Shown here: positions 32,628-41,625 of the stretch, piece after piece
How positions within the stretch are numbered: the first letter of the stretch is position 1
Layout: each line of letters starts with the position of its first letter
NCBI GenBank assembly: GCA_017467845.1
Contig: JAFUKH010000073.1
Coordinates: 1-45,985 of the forward strand
DNA from: Lachnospiraceae bacterium
Lineage (GTDB): Bacteria > Bacillota > Clostridia > Lachnospirales > Lachnospiraceae
DNA: 45,985 bases
Reading direction: 5' to 3'
Translations under genes and position numbers: made by a program
Notes under the pieces: model-generated
The model's input: only the letters and a program-made list of their open reading frames with translations
What the model was told of the DNA's origin: nothing
Database searches by the model: none

Positions 32628-34266
32628 CTACATGGTTCTGAATAGTCTTCATGTAATATTCTCTCTCAGGATTCGTCGCCAAATCCAATTCATACAAATC
32701 GGCAGCCGCCTGCCTGCCCACAAACATGTATCCGGCCTTTTCATAAAGTTTTTCTACCGGCTTATTCTTTGGTGTAGCACAATACAAGCCTTGCACCTTG
32801 CCATAACCCAGCTTTCGTAATTCCTCTTCCACTATGGTCAGAATACCATATTCCACATTCTTTCCCATGATTCGGCAGCTCATAACAAAATCCGTAATCG
32901 TAGGTACACCGGATAAATCTACAATCAGAGCAGCTACGATTCCATAATCGCCAAAGCAATCCTCTACTCTATAAAGATACACCTTTTTTATAGAATCTTC
33001 CAATACCTTCTGCATCTCTGCAAGGTCATAACGCTTGGTAGTTAAGTTAAACTGATTAGTCTTATTCATCAGCTGTATAAACCTGTCAAGATTTGCTACC
33101 GGCTTCACAGACTCTAACTTTATTTGCAAATCCTTCAGATAATCCGCAAAGCTAAACGCAGAAGCCTGAAGCTGGCTTCGCTTGGCATTCTCCGCATACT
33201 GTCTGGTCTTCTCTGCATCCTCTTTGGTCAGTACCGGCTTCTCAAAATATTTTCTGTAAATCTCGCACATGGCCGGAGCCAGTTCTTCCGGCTTAGCCGG
33301 GAAATCCGGTACTACCACCTGAGGAAGCAACTTTTTAATCAGCTCCCGTTCCGTGTCACTATCATCAAAGAATACAAAGGAATCAAGTCCCAGATTCAGC
33401 TCCTGAGCCATTTCCGCAATGTTATCTGCTTTATTATTCCAATTAATCCTCTTCGCCGCAAAAGCATCGCTACGAAGTACCATATGTGGATGCTTATCTA
33501 TAATTTCCGAAGCATCCGCTTCGTTATTCTTAGAAGCAATGGCAAGTATCACACCTGCTTTCTGCATCTGTAAAATCACGCGCTGCAGGTTCTTATAGGC
33601 AAGCCCACCATGGTCATCAGATAAGGTCACCGGAGTAATATCCGCTTCTCCTGCCAAACCACCCCACAGGGTATTATCCAAATCCAGCACCAGCACCTTC
33701 TTTGGAACACCGGTTTCCAGCTCACATTTATGAAGAATCTCTTCTGCCAAACGCTTCTGTGCATCACCTGTATGCATAATCTTGCCCATATACCACATTT
33801 TTAGGGAAAATGCATTATCAGTTCCCAACCGCTCTATCACACTGCAGTAAGGAAATACTCTTACATTACTGTGCGCTCCCACACACTTTTCCAGCGCCCT
33901 CATCCATATGCTTTCCAAATCACGACGCTGCTGCGGTGAAAGAAGCTCTGCCTCTGTTCCCCAGAGAAAGGCATCCGACACATAATAAATCTTCCCCGGT
34001 TGCAAACAAGTTTCCAGCATCCGAAACCAGCGTGCTACTACTTCCTCCGCTCCTACTGCATCCGTTTCATGTTTTATCGCCTCCAGCAAATCTATGATGA
34101 GGAAGGTTATCTGTGGCTCAAATGCATGATATGAAGAATTTTTATCCATCATCAGCCCCAGCTCATTGCCATAGCCTTCTCCGGCATACATCTCCAAATC
34201 CTTCCCCAGCATACGGGTTACAAAACTTATATTCACATTCGATAACAATGCGACTTTATGCTTCAT
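32620..34266 (-). CDS. FkbH-like HAD-IIIC protein with C-terminal GNAT-like domain
   Basis: Proteins of this family take a glyceryl unit from 1,3-bisphosphoglycerate, lose its phosphate and load it on an ACP. This 548-residue protein has an N-terminal alpha/beta domain of about 180 residues. The HAD motif follows (D195 and D197 in VLVLDLDNTLWGG), then SKNNEADA and FFDDSDTERELI in the C2/motif IV region. A GNAT-like domain ends it (about 390 onward, NQFNLTTKRY, CRIMGKNVEYGIL). All HAD aspartates are present. The adjacent ACP and the Pse genes suggest glyceryl-ACP is made for a Pse derivative. The link to Pse is inference. It overlaps pseF by 11 bases. Confidence 0.85.
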   Translation of the reverse strand: MKHKVALLSNVNISFVTRMLGKDLEMYAGEGYGNELGLMMDKNSSYHAFEPQITFLIIDLLEAIKHETDAVGAEEVVARWFRMLETCLQPGKIYYVSDAFLWGTEAELLSPQQRRDLESIWMRALEKCVGAHSNVRVFPYCSVIERLGTDNAFSLKMWYMGKIMHTGDAQKRLAEEILHKCELETGVPKKVLVLDLDNTLWGGLAGEADITPVTLSDDHGGLAYKNLQRVILQMQKAGVILAIASKNNEADASEIIDKHPHMVLRSDAFAAKRINWNNKADNIAEMAQELNLGLDSFVFFDDSDTERELIKKLLPQVVVPDFPAKPEELAPAMCEIYRKYFEKPVLTKEDAEKTRQYAENAKRSQLQASAFSFADYLKDLQIKLESVKPVANLDRFIQLMNKTNQFNLTTKRYDLAEMQKVLEDSIKKVYLYRVEDCFGDYGIVAALIVDLSGVPTITDFVMSCRIMGKNVEYGILTIVEEELRKLGYGKVQGLYCATPKNKPVEKLYEKAGYMFVGRQAAADLYELDLATNPEREYYMKTIQNHVDL

Positions 34267-34957
34267 CCACTGCTCCTCTTAAAATACGATACTTCATTTC
34301 TGCGATTTCCCAGTCCGTCTGGGTATCAATATCCTGCACTTCCATTTCCGATATTTCATAAGGCAATATATTGCCTAACATTAGCTTCTTATTCACCTTG
34401 AAGGCTTCTGTACGGAACACGTAGAACTGTCCCACATCATGATAATGCTTCTCCAAATCCTGAGAACGACTGTCAATATACTGCGGATACTTAAAGACCA
34501 GTCTCCCCTCTTCAATGACCATAGCTCTCTGAGGCGGATAGGAAAATGACACTACAGGAATCAACGTATCCGCATCCGACTCCATCAGCATCTCTGTGGC
34601 ATCCTTGATTTTCTCTGCAGTAATAAAGGGTGCGGTGGGATAAATGCAACACGCCACCTCAAAGTGCTGTCCCCGCTTTTCGTATTCCTCCAGTACCTCT
34701 AAAAGCACATCATTGGTGGTAGCAAAATCATTGGCAGTCTTTTCACTTCGATAAAATGGCACCTCTGCCCCATACTGTTTCCCGATTTCCGCAATTTCTT
34801 CATCGTCCGTGGATACCATCACCGTATCAAACAAACCGGATTTCAACGCCGCCTCAATGGAATATGCCAGAATGGGCTTTCCGCAAAACTCTTTAATATT
34901 TTTTCTTGGAATTCTCTTACTTCCGCCTCTGGCGGTAATAATCGCAACCGTTTTCAT
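34256..34957 (-). CDS. pseF: CMP-pseudaminic acid synthetase
   Basis: PseF activates pseudaminic acid with CTP to CMP-Pse, the donor used by glycosyltransferases. It has 233 residues, the PseF length. The nucleotide motif ARGGSKRIPRKN is at 9-20. VMVSTDDEEIAEIG and YPTAPFITAEKI are typical of the CMP-nonulosonate synthetases, and QDIDTQTDWEIAEMKYR closes the protein. The start follows an AAAGAGG site. It abuts the preceding membrane-protein gene with no gap and overlaps the fkbH-like gene. Assignment to Pse rather than legionaminic or sialic acid rests mainly on neighbouring pseI, pseG and pseC. Confidence 0.9.
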   Translation of the reverse strand: MKTVAIITARGGSKRIPRKNIKEFCGKPILAYSIEAALKSGLFDTVMVSTDDEEIAEIGKQYGAEVPFYRSEKTANDFATTNDVLLEVLEEYEKRGQHFEVACCIYPTAPFITAEKIKDATEMLMESDADTLIPVVSFSYPPQRAMVIEEGRLVFKYPQYIDSRSQDLEKHYHDVGQFYVFRTEAFKVNKKLMLGNILPYEISEMEVQDIDTQTDWEIAEMKYRILRGAVDEA

Positions 34958-37294
34958 CTAAACCTCTTTTACCTCTAAACCAAGCTTCTTTTTATCTCTT
35001 CTATAACAAATCAAAATACCGATTACCCCAAGCACATTGATAATCTCAGCAACTCTCCAATACCATGGACTGACAAATTCCACGCTGATAATACCGGTGT
35101 ATCCTGCCGGAACCTCTACGAACACCGCATGATTTTCTCCATCGTAGCAGGCCATCTTCTCTCCGGTATCTGCATCCACAGCCCTGTACCCTTTGTAATA
35201 AAGAAGGGGGAGCCTAATATATCCATCCTCCGAAGATTGATTATAACAATTCACATCCCAGGCAAGGGATCCCTTTTCATAGCCTTCGATTTCAATATTC
35301 TCAGAGCCTTCCGGATAGCCATATACAAACTGGGACGGGTCGGTTCCATAGGGAAGATATTCTGCTCCGGAAATGTAACCGTACCCCATACCAGTAGCAT
35401 TATATATTCTCACAATCTGACCTGTATAAAGAGTATCAGTCAACAAATACAAACTAGTGGTCATAGTCAGTAATGCCATTCCCGCAAAGAAGCCATTCTT
35501 CAAGAATGCATTTCCTTTTCGCACCGCACATGTTCCGATAATTCCAGCAAGAGAGACCAGCATTATGGACGCGATGGATAAGAATCTATTAGAAAACTGC
35601 AAGCTGGAAACTAGTGTCGCAAACAACTGATTCATGGACTGTATTCTGTTCCATGGGAATACATTCAGACTCATTAACATTGCCATAATTGCAAATACTG
35701 ACATGATAACTCCTGCAGTGTATTCACTCTTTTCTAAATATGCCTGCTCTAAAATATCCTTTCTTTCTACAAACATCAGATACAACCATATGAAAAGTAC
35801 TACTGTTAAGCAAAACCCAATTCCAATCGGCATACTATCTACCATTCCGGTTTCATCCATAAACAGACCACTGCCATTGGCAGGATATGATACAAATAAA
35901 TGTGACAGTAGAATTCCACGATGCTGTATGGTTCTAGCCGATACATTCTGGATGGTGAAATTTCCAGTAATCATATAATCCAGGAACGGAACAACAAACC
36001 ACAGACTCATCAAGCAGGCAGTAATTACAGTTTTAGCAAGTGCCAAAAAAATTTCCTTTTTAAATACCTTTTTCCACAGAATCACACATAGCAAAATCGT
36101 GAATGCTCCTACAAGCTCACAAGTTAACATATGGGACTGGATGATTCCGGTGAAACCAATACTTAAAGGTAAAAAGCTCCATTTATATTCTTTTGCCTTG
36201 CAATCCTCTGTAAATACACGATAAAAACCATACACTATCAATGGCAGAAACATAATACCGAATGCTTCTCCTAAGGCCCCACTTGTTATCCCCTTAAAAA
36301 TGCGATAAATGGACAAGGTGTGCAGCATACTGCACATTAATCCGATATTCGTATTTTTAAACATCCTGCTGAAGGAATAATATGCAATCCACACCGTCAG
36401 GCCATTAATAAATACCATAAAAAAGCGATAGCTTGTAGTGACTGTAAATCCAATCATTCTAAGCAGTGCAGCCGGCAAAAGCATGGTTTCACAATAGAAA
36501 ATAGCTGAAGCATATCCATTGCCCTCTAACCATTTCGGTGCAATTCGTACCGGGAACTGTCCGGACAAAATGCCATCCTTTAAACCTTCGATTCGCAACA
36601 AATGATAGCCCACATCTCCACTGCTGATTATATAATCTACCATATAGGGTAGGGAAGCCATGATAGTAATAACAAGCCATCCAAAGAATGCCCTTTTCTT
36701 TCCCTTGGAAACAGCGTATGCATGGTCATATTGATAATAAAGATAACCCAAATTAAATACGCAACACGTTAATATCATCACAAACAGATAGATACGGTAA
36801 AGCGCATTAGTTTCGTAGATATTCAGCCCCTTTATTAATAAAGAACCACCTTCATATGCCGCATGTACTACAATCCCTGTAACATCCTCCATCAGCCACA
36901 TTTCGAAATTTGTACACTGCAGTCCCTCGTGCATATGGTCACCATTCGTAAAAAATGACTTATAAGGAGCCTGCTCCGCAGAAACCTTACACATATTTAC
37001 GTAACTGATGTCGGTTTCATATTCCATTTCTACACGATAGACCCCCTTCGGTAGATAAGAGATATTGAAATCCACCAAATTTCCCGTCAAAGCATAGCTC
37101 TCATCTGCATAAACACCAGCACCTTCTTGAAGTGTTCCAAAATTCTTCTGCATATTCTCAATGCCATAGCTATAGACTGCATCATGACCAAACAGGTTGA
37201 CAATACCATAAACGATAAGAACAATCTGAATAGCTATCATCGCCCAAAAGCTCTTTTTTTTCATCAGTTGTAATCCTTTAAGCTTAGCTAACAT
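34958..37294 (-). CDS. Large GT-C-like membrane protein (PTPS-related family), putative glycosyltransferase
   Basis: This 778-residue membrane protein has one helix near the N-terminus. An outside, beta-rich domain of about 110 residues follows (from about YSYGIENMQKNF to LNIYETNAL). After it come a dozen or so helices and a short outside C-terminal domain. The SGDVGYHLLRIEGLKDGILSGQFPVRIAP loop, with an Asp-His pattern, resembles the catalytic loop of large GT-C-like proteins often annotated as PTPS-related membrane proteins. I infer a lipid-sugar-dependent glycosyltransferase. I chose ATG 37294 over 37312 because AAGGAG lies six bases upstream and it then avoids most of the overlap with the GT2 gene. 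Confidence 0.72.
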   Translation of the reverse strand: MLAKLKGLQLMKKKSFWAMIAIQIVLIVYGIVNLFGHDAVYSYGIENMQKNFGTLQEGAGVYADESYALTGNLVDFNISYLPKGVYRVEMEYETDISYVNMCKVSAEQAPYKSFFTNGDHMHEGLQCTNFEMWLMEDVTGIVVHAAYEGGSLLIKGLNIYETNALYRIYLFVMILTCCVFNLGYLYYQYDHAYAVSKGKKRAFFGWLVITIMASLPYMVDYIISSGDVGYHLLRIEGLKDGILSGQFPVRIAPKWLEGNGYASAIFYCETMLLPAALLRMIGFTVTTSYRFFMVFINGLTVWIAYYSFSRMFKNTNIGLMCSMLHTLSIYRIFKGITSGALGEAFGIMFLPLIVYGFYRVFTEDCKAKEYKWSFLPLSIGFTGIIQSHMLTCELVGAFTILLCVILWKKVFKKEIFLALAKTVITACLMSLWFVVPFLDYMITGNFTIQNVSARTIQHRGILLSHLFVSYPANGSGLFMDETGMVDSMPIGIGFCLTVVLFIWLYLMFVERKDILEQAYLEKSEYTAGVIMSVFAIMAMLMSLNVFPWNRIQSMNQLFATLVSSLQFSNRFLSIASIMLVSLAGIIGTCAVRKGNAFLKNGFFAGMALLTMTTSLYLLTDTLYTGQIVRIYNATGMGYGYISGAEYLPYGTDPSQFVYGYPEGSENIEIEGYEKGSLAWDVNCYNQSSEDGYIRLPLLYYKGYRAVDADTGEKMACYDGENHAVFVEVPAGYTGIISVEFVSPWYWRVAEIINVLGVIGILICYRRDKKKLGLEVKEV

Positions 37295-37304
37295 TACACA
37301 CTCC

Positions 37305-38333
37305 TTAAACACCCAATTTCTTACGCACCCCGCGCACCCATACTTTCAAACCGTACACATAATAAAACTTCCGGGTAGACTGCATAAGTAAATCAATCAT
37401 TTCCTTATGCTCCTGCTCAGCGTATTGTTGAAAATATTTATTCTTTCGAAACTCCGGAAAAGCTTTCTGTATGCCGGCCTTCAATTCTTCTACAAAGCCG
37501 ATGCGCTTTTTTCTCGCTCCCAGCATATAGGAGAACAATGTATTCTCAAAATAAAGCTCCGTAAAACGATACTCTATTTCCTGATGATACTGTTCCAAAA
37601 AGCCCCTCTGGTCCATCTCCACCAAAAGCTTTTCTCCCGCAATCATGCGGTCTCTGCACTTCTCTTCTGTCACATAATGCACGGTAGAAGTATCGTGCTG
37701 ATAATAATAATATAACGGTTCATTCACCTTTTCAAAATGCTTAAAGTACACCGACCATACCGGCCCGGCGCAGTTATCCTCATAGAAAATCCCCTCCGGG
37801 AAATCCAAATGATTATCCTTAATCACCTGATGCTTATAAATCTTAATTACCATACTGCCGGAACGCATAATCAGAGCTTTATGCCTTTCTTCATCCAGCA
37901 CTCCTGCCTGATCTGAAGTATTGTTCTGTATGGTCTCCCCTACTTCAAAGGTATGCTCGTGCACCAGATTGTAATCGCACCCCACCATGTCAGCTCCGGT
38001 CTCTTCTGCCTTCTTAAGAAGCTTCTCATAAAAGTCCGGCGCAATCCAATCATCACTGTCAATAAAGCCGACCCACTCACCGGTTGCTGATTTAAGTCCG
38101 GTGTTTTTGGCTCCGCCCTGGCGTTTATTACGCTCATGAACCACGTAGCGCAACTTCTCCGGATATTCCAGACTGTACTGCTCCAGAACCTCCACCGAAT
38201 TGTCCGCGGATGCATCATCCACGCAGATAATCTCATAATCTGAAATTGTCTGATTTATCAGGGAATCCAGACAAAACGCCAGCTTCCCTCCGGCTGCCAT
38301 ATTATAAACCGGCACGATAATACTTAATTTCAT
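37305..38333 (-). CDS. Family 2 glycosyltransferase
   Basis: This 342-residue GT2 enzyme likely adds a sugar to a lipid-linked oligosaccharide on the inner face. It opens with LSIIVPVYNMAAGG, has ICVDDASADNSVEVL, the NTGLKSATGEWVGF strand and the metal motif DSDD (92-95). The C-terminal 130 residues are basic and helical, with no membrane segment. It is two bases after the flippase-like ABC transporter, so the two are co-translated and probably act on one glycan. The sugar is not determinable. Confidence 0.9.
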   Translation of the reverse strand: MKLSIIVPVYNMAAGGKLAFCLDSLINQTISDYEIICVDDASADNSVEVLEQYSLEYPEKLRYVVHERNKRQGGAKNTGLKSATGEWVGFIDSDDWIAPDFYEKLLKKAEETGADMVGCDYNLVHEHTFEVGETIQNNTSDQAGVLDEERHKALIMRSGSMVIKIYKHQVIKDNHLDFPEGIFYEDNCAGPVWSVYFKHFEKVNEPLYYYYQHDTSTVHYVTEEKCRDRMIAGEKLLVEMDQRGFLEQYHQEIEYRFTELYFENTLFSYMLGARKKRIGFVEELKAGIQKAFPEFRKNKYFQQYAEQEHKEMIDLLMQSTRKFYYVYGLKVWVRGVRKKLGV

Positions 38334-38335
38334 TC

Positions 38336-40084
38336 TTAAATCCGACCTCTTTCAATCGTAGCCTTACCATTTTCCACTCTGTAAACCACATCACACTTTT
38401 CAATGGTCTGCAATCTGTGGGCAATAATAATCAATGTCTTCTTACCGTGAAGTCTGTTGATAGACTCCATAATCGCAGCTTCTGTATCATTATCCAACGC
38501 CGAAGTCGCCTCATCCAGAATCAGCACCTCCGGATTATTATATAATGCTCTGGCAATACCGATACGCTGTCTCTGTCCACCGGAAAGTCTGATACCGCGC
38601 TCACCGATACCGGTATCCAGTCCCTCAGGAAGAGTCTTAATAAACTCATCCAGCTGTGCTTCTTTCAGGACTTCCCAGAGACGTTTCTCATCAATCTTAT
38701 CCTCAGGTACACCAAACGCCACATTTTTGCGGATGGTATCATCCAGCATAAAAATCATCTGAGGAATATATCCGATATTTTTAAGCCATGGACGATACTT
38801 TTCCTTCACATCAACACCATCTGCATAGATGGTTCCGTTCTTTGGTTCCAGAAGTCCCAACAAAATATCCACCACCGTACTCTTTCCGGCACCGGAGGTT
38901 CCCACGATCCCCACACTGGCACCAACCGGAATCGTTAAGTCTGCATGGTCAAAGATCAGCTTGTCTGAATTAGGATATGCATACACAATATTCTTCAATT
39001 CAATCTTGTCATTCACCGGAAGTTTCTCATCGCTGTCGATAGCATAGGTCATATCCACACGCTCCCCACTGATTTCATCCTGCAGATTATCGCTGACTCC
39101 CATAAAGAAGGGCTCGAAATAAGAAATGTTATTAATCTGATTATTTACACGATTTACACAGGGAAGAAGCACCAATGCCGCTGCCGCGAACGTGGTCAAA
39201 GTAGAAATCAATCGGTCGCTTTCCATACCACTAAGAAGCATAAAAAGCATGTAGCCAACCATTACCACAACGCAGACTGTTTCAATCAAAAGCTTTGGTA
39301 CCTGATTATATAAGCTATACTTCTGTACCGCATCCACGTAACCCTTACCACACTTTACATACTCGGTTACAAAATACTGCTCCTTGCAGGCAATCTTCAC
39401 TTCCTTCACGCCCTGCACGGTCTGGGAAATCCACTTAAAAAGCCCACTGTAATAGTTCTGATTATCCTCTCCTGCCTTATGTAAAATAGGCTTAAGTATC
39501 ATCTTGATAGCTACCAGAAGTACAAGAAGAACCACTGCAATCAGAATGGTCATTACCACATCCTGCATAAAACAAAATGCCACTAAGAACACAAAAACAA
39601 TACCATCTGACATGAGTGTCAGAAGTGCCAGAATCAAAGCATACATATTATTCACATCTGAGGTAATGTTACGCTGTACCACCGCAGTATCTGCGTTCAA
39701 ATAAAACTCATATCCCCTGCGCAGATAGTTTTTCATCATACGCTCCGAGGTACGAAACTGATTGGTATAAACAAATGCTAACGTGGCCTTCTGCTGAAAA
39801 TACAAAAAACCGTTTTTCAGAATAAATGCACCAATTAACCCCAGCATCACAATCACCGTAAATCTGGTTTCATCTCCGCCACCGATTAATAAAAAGGCCT
39901 GATTCAAAAGGCCCTCTTCATAGATGGCCTCTTTGTCCATTACGATAGTAACCACCGGCAAAATCATACTGACACCCAGTGTCTGCAACGCCGCACCGAT
40001 AATCATTAAGAATACCAGACCAATCATGGTACGCTTTTGCTTTTTATCCAATAATACTTTTAGTTTCTTTAAAATCTGTATCAT
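38336..40084 (-). CDS. PglK/MsbA-like ABC transporter, putative lipid-linked glycan flippase
   Basis: This fused ABC exporter has 582 residues: six helices in the first 320 or so, then an ATPase domain. Walker A is GTSGAGKST, signature LSGGQRQRIGIARAL, Walker B VLILDEATSAL, with the H-loop IIAHRLQT. Size and layout match PglK of Campylobacter, which flips lipid-linked oligosaccharides, and MsbA-like lipid exporters. Neighbouring GT2 and GT-C genes support a glycan flippase. It is a second export route beside Wzm/Wzt. GAGGAG is just before the ATG, which overlaps the upstream gene stop by four bases. Confidence 0.85.
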   Translation of the reverse strand: MIQILKKLKVLLDKKQKRTMIGLVFLMIIGAALQTLGVSMILPVVTIVMDKEAIYEEGLLNQAFLLIGGGDETRFTVIVMLGLIGAFILKNGFLYFQQKATLAFVYTNQFRTSERMMKNYLRRGYEFYLNADTAVVQRNITSDVNNMYALILALLTLMSDGIVFVFLVAFCFMQDVVMTILIAVVLLVLLVAIKMILKPILHKAGEDNQNYYSGLFKWISQTVQGVKEVKIACKEQYFVTEYVKCGKGYVDAVQKYSLYNQVPKLLIETVCVVVMVGYMLFMLLSGMESDRLISTLTTFAAAALVLLPCVNRVNNQINNISYFEPFFMGVSDNLQDEISGERVDMTYAIDSDEKLPVNDKIELKNIVYAYPNSDKLIFDHADLTIPVGASVGIVGTSGAGKSTVVDILLGLLEPKNGTIYADGVDVKEKYRPWLKNIGYIPQMIFMLDDTIRKNVAFGVPEDKIDEKRLWEVLKEAQLDEFIKTLPEGLDTGIGERGIRLSGGQRQRIGIARALYNNPEVLILDEATSALDNDTEAAIMESINRLHGKKTLIIIAHRLQTIEKCDVVYRVENGKATIERGRI

Positions 40085-41607
40085 GCTCTCTCCTCTTTAC
40101 AGAATAGACATTGAATATCTCCTATTCCTTGTCCGGCCACGGGAATTAACATTATAAAATATGGCAGTGCCATTCTTGCACCCGCTTCCCAGATAATGGT
40201 AAAAAGAAATCCTCCGATAAATGTCACCAGCAAAACTTTATTTCCAAAACCCAGATCCTTTTTAGCCACTGAAGTATACACTACAAAAAACAACGCAAAC
40301 ACATACACAACACTCTGATGGATATCCATTATTTCCAAAATGATTCCACGGACCTCTCCGAACAACACACTTTCCGTCCATGCGGCACGTGTCCTTTCCC
40401 TCACCATCATTAATGTATAAAAGCTTGAAAACTCCTGCTCTGCCCATTGAACAATCATTTTGTTCCTATAGAATTCCCAAAAATATGAGGGTTCATTTTT
40501 AAATCTTTCAATGCTCTCTACAATGCTTTCCTGACTAATCCGCAAAGTCTCATCATAGTTATACCCGGTTTCTTCAAACGTTGTTGAGTGAAATCCGTTC
40601 CATCCGCCACATACCCCATTGGATTCCTGCATTCCCATTGCCAAAACCGCAGAGGTAGGAATCCCTGTACCACAGTCTCTTCCGGTCTTATTTTCATAAA
40701 TATAATCCGGCAGCGCAGAACCTACTACAATCGTCATCAACAATAATGCCGCACCGAGCACCTGCTGCCACTGAAAAACATTCATAATGTTCACGCCTAC
40801 ACATAGAACCAATGCCACAACCAGAATCCATGAATTCCCTTTATACATAACAGCCAGCGCACAAGAACAGCAACCGACAACAAAAGCCATTACTTTACCA
40901 GTCGTTTTACTACATTCCTGTGCCAGGCAAAACATCCACAATGCGAAAAGCATTAATGCTACATGTGGAATATCCCCATAGATATTCGGTATATAAAAGT
41001 AGATCGGAATGCACGTTGTTATTAGCACAAAATATGGAAAAATCGTGTATCTGCTGCCTTTTTGACACTTAATGATTCCATACCCCGACAATACAATCAA
41101 AAAGAAATAGCATATATTCATATACTGAAAAAGTATATAGCCTACCTTTCCGGTGACACGCATAATCATCTCCATAACAAAGACAAAGCTTGTCTGGAAA
41201 GGAAACAATGCTAAATAAGAGCCGGTTGAAGTATAAGCACCATAATCATTCTTCGAAAAATTTTTTGCAATATTATATACTGCCAAAGCATCCGACTGAG
41301 GCGACTGATTCATTCCCCTCAAAACCACAAATGCGGTACCACATACCAATATAATCGTCACAAATAAATGCGCATATTCATATGCTGTGTGCTTCTTATA
41401 CAGCTTTACCAATATTATATTGATGAAATAAATAACCGCACATACTACAATCACGCACACAATTGTTAAAAAACTGTTGTCCGACAATATATTTAAATTC
41501 TCCACCGTAAATGTAAACATCAACGACATCAAAGTACATAAACTCAAAAAAAGAATAGAAAAGAAAAATATTATACCGGATGCAATTTTGTCTAACTTTT
41601 CTCCCAT
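40081..41607 (-). CDS. GT-C-like multi-pass membrane glycosyltransferase
   Basis: This 508-residue protein has about twelve helices and resembles GT39-type (PMT/ArnT-like) enzymes that use a polyprenyl-phosphate sugar. After two N-terminal helices comes MNQSPQSDALAVYNIAKNFSKNDYG, where D106 is the likely catalytic-loop acid. A soluble loop of about 60 residues (TGRDCGTGIPTSAVLAMGMQ region) lies between later helices. Function beyond membrane glycosyltransferase is uncertain. It has GAGG six bases before the start. Confidence 0.75.
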   Translation of the reverse strand: MGEKLDKIASGIIFFFSILFLSLCTLMSLMFTFTVENLNILSDNSFLTIVCVIVVCAVIYFINIILVKLYKKHTAYEYAHLFVTIILVCGTAFVVLRGMNQSPQSDALAVYNIAKNFSKNDYGAYTSTGSYLALFPFQTSFVFVMEMIMRVTGKVGYILFQYMNICYFFLIVLSGYGIIKCQKGSRYTIFPYFVLITTCIPIYFYIPNIYGDIPHVALMLFALWMFCLAQECSKTTGKVMAFVVGCCSCALAVMYKGNSWILVVALVLCVGVNIMNVFQWQQVLGAALLLMTIVVGSALPDYIYENKTGRDCGTGIPTSAVLAMGMQESNGVCGGWNGFHSTTFEETGYNYDETLRISQESIVESIERFKNEPSYFWEFYRNKMIVQWAEQEFSSFYTLMMVRERTRAAWTESVLFGEVRGIILEIMDIHQSVVYVFALFFVVYTSVAKKDLGFGNKVLLVTFIGGFLFTIIWEAGARMALPYFIMLIPVAGQGIGDIQCLFCKEERA

Positions 41608-41625
41608 GCTGTACCTCTATCTCGG

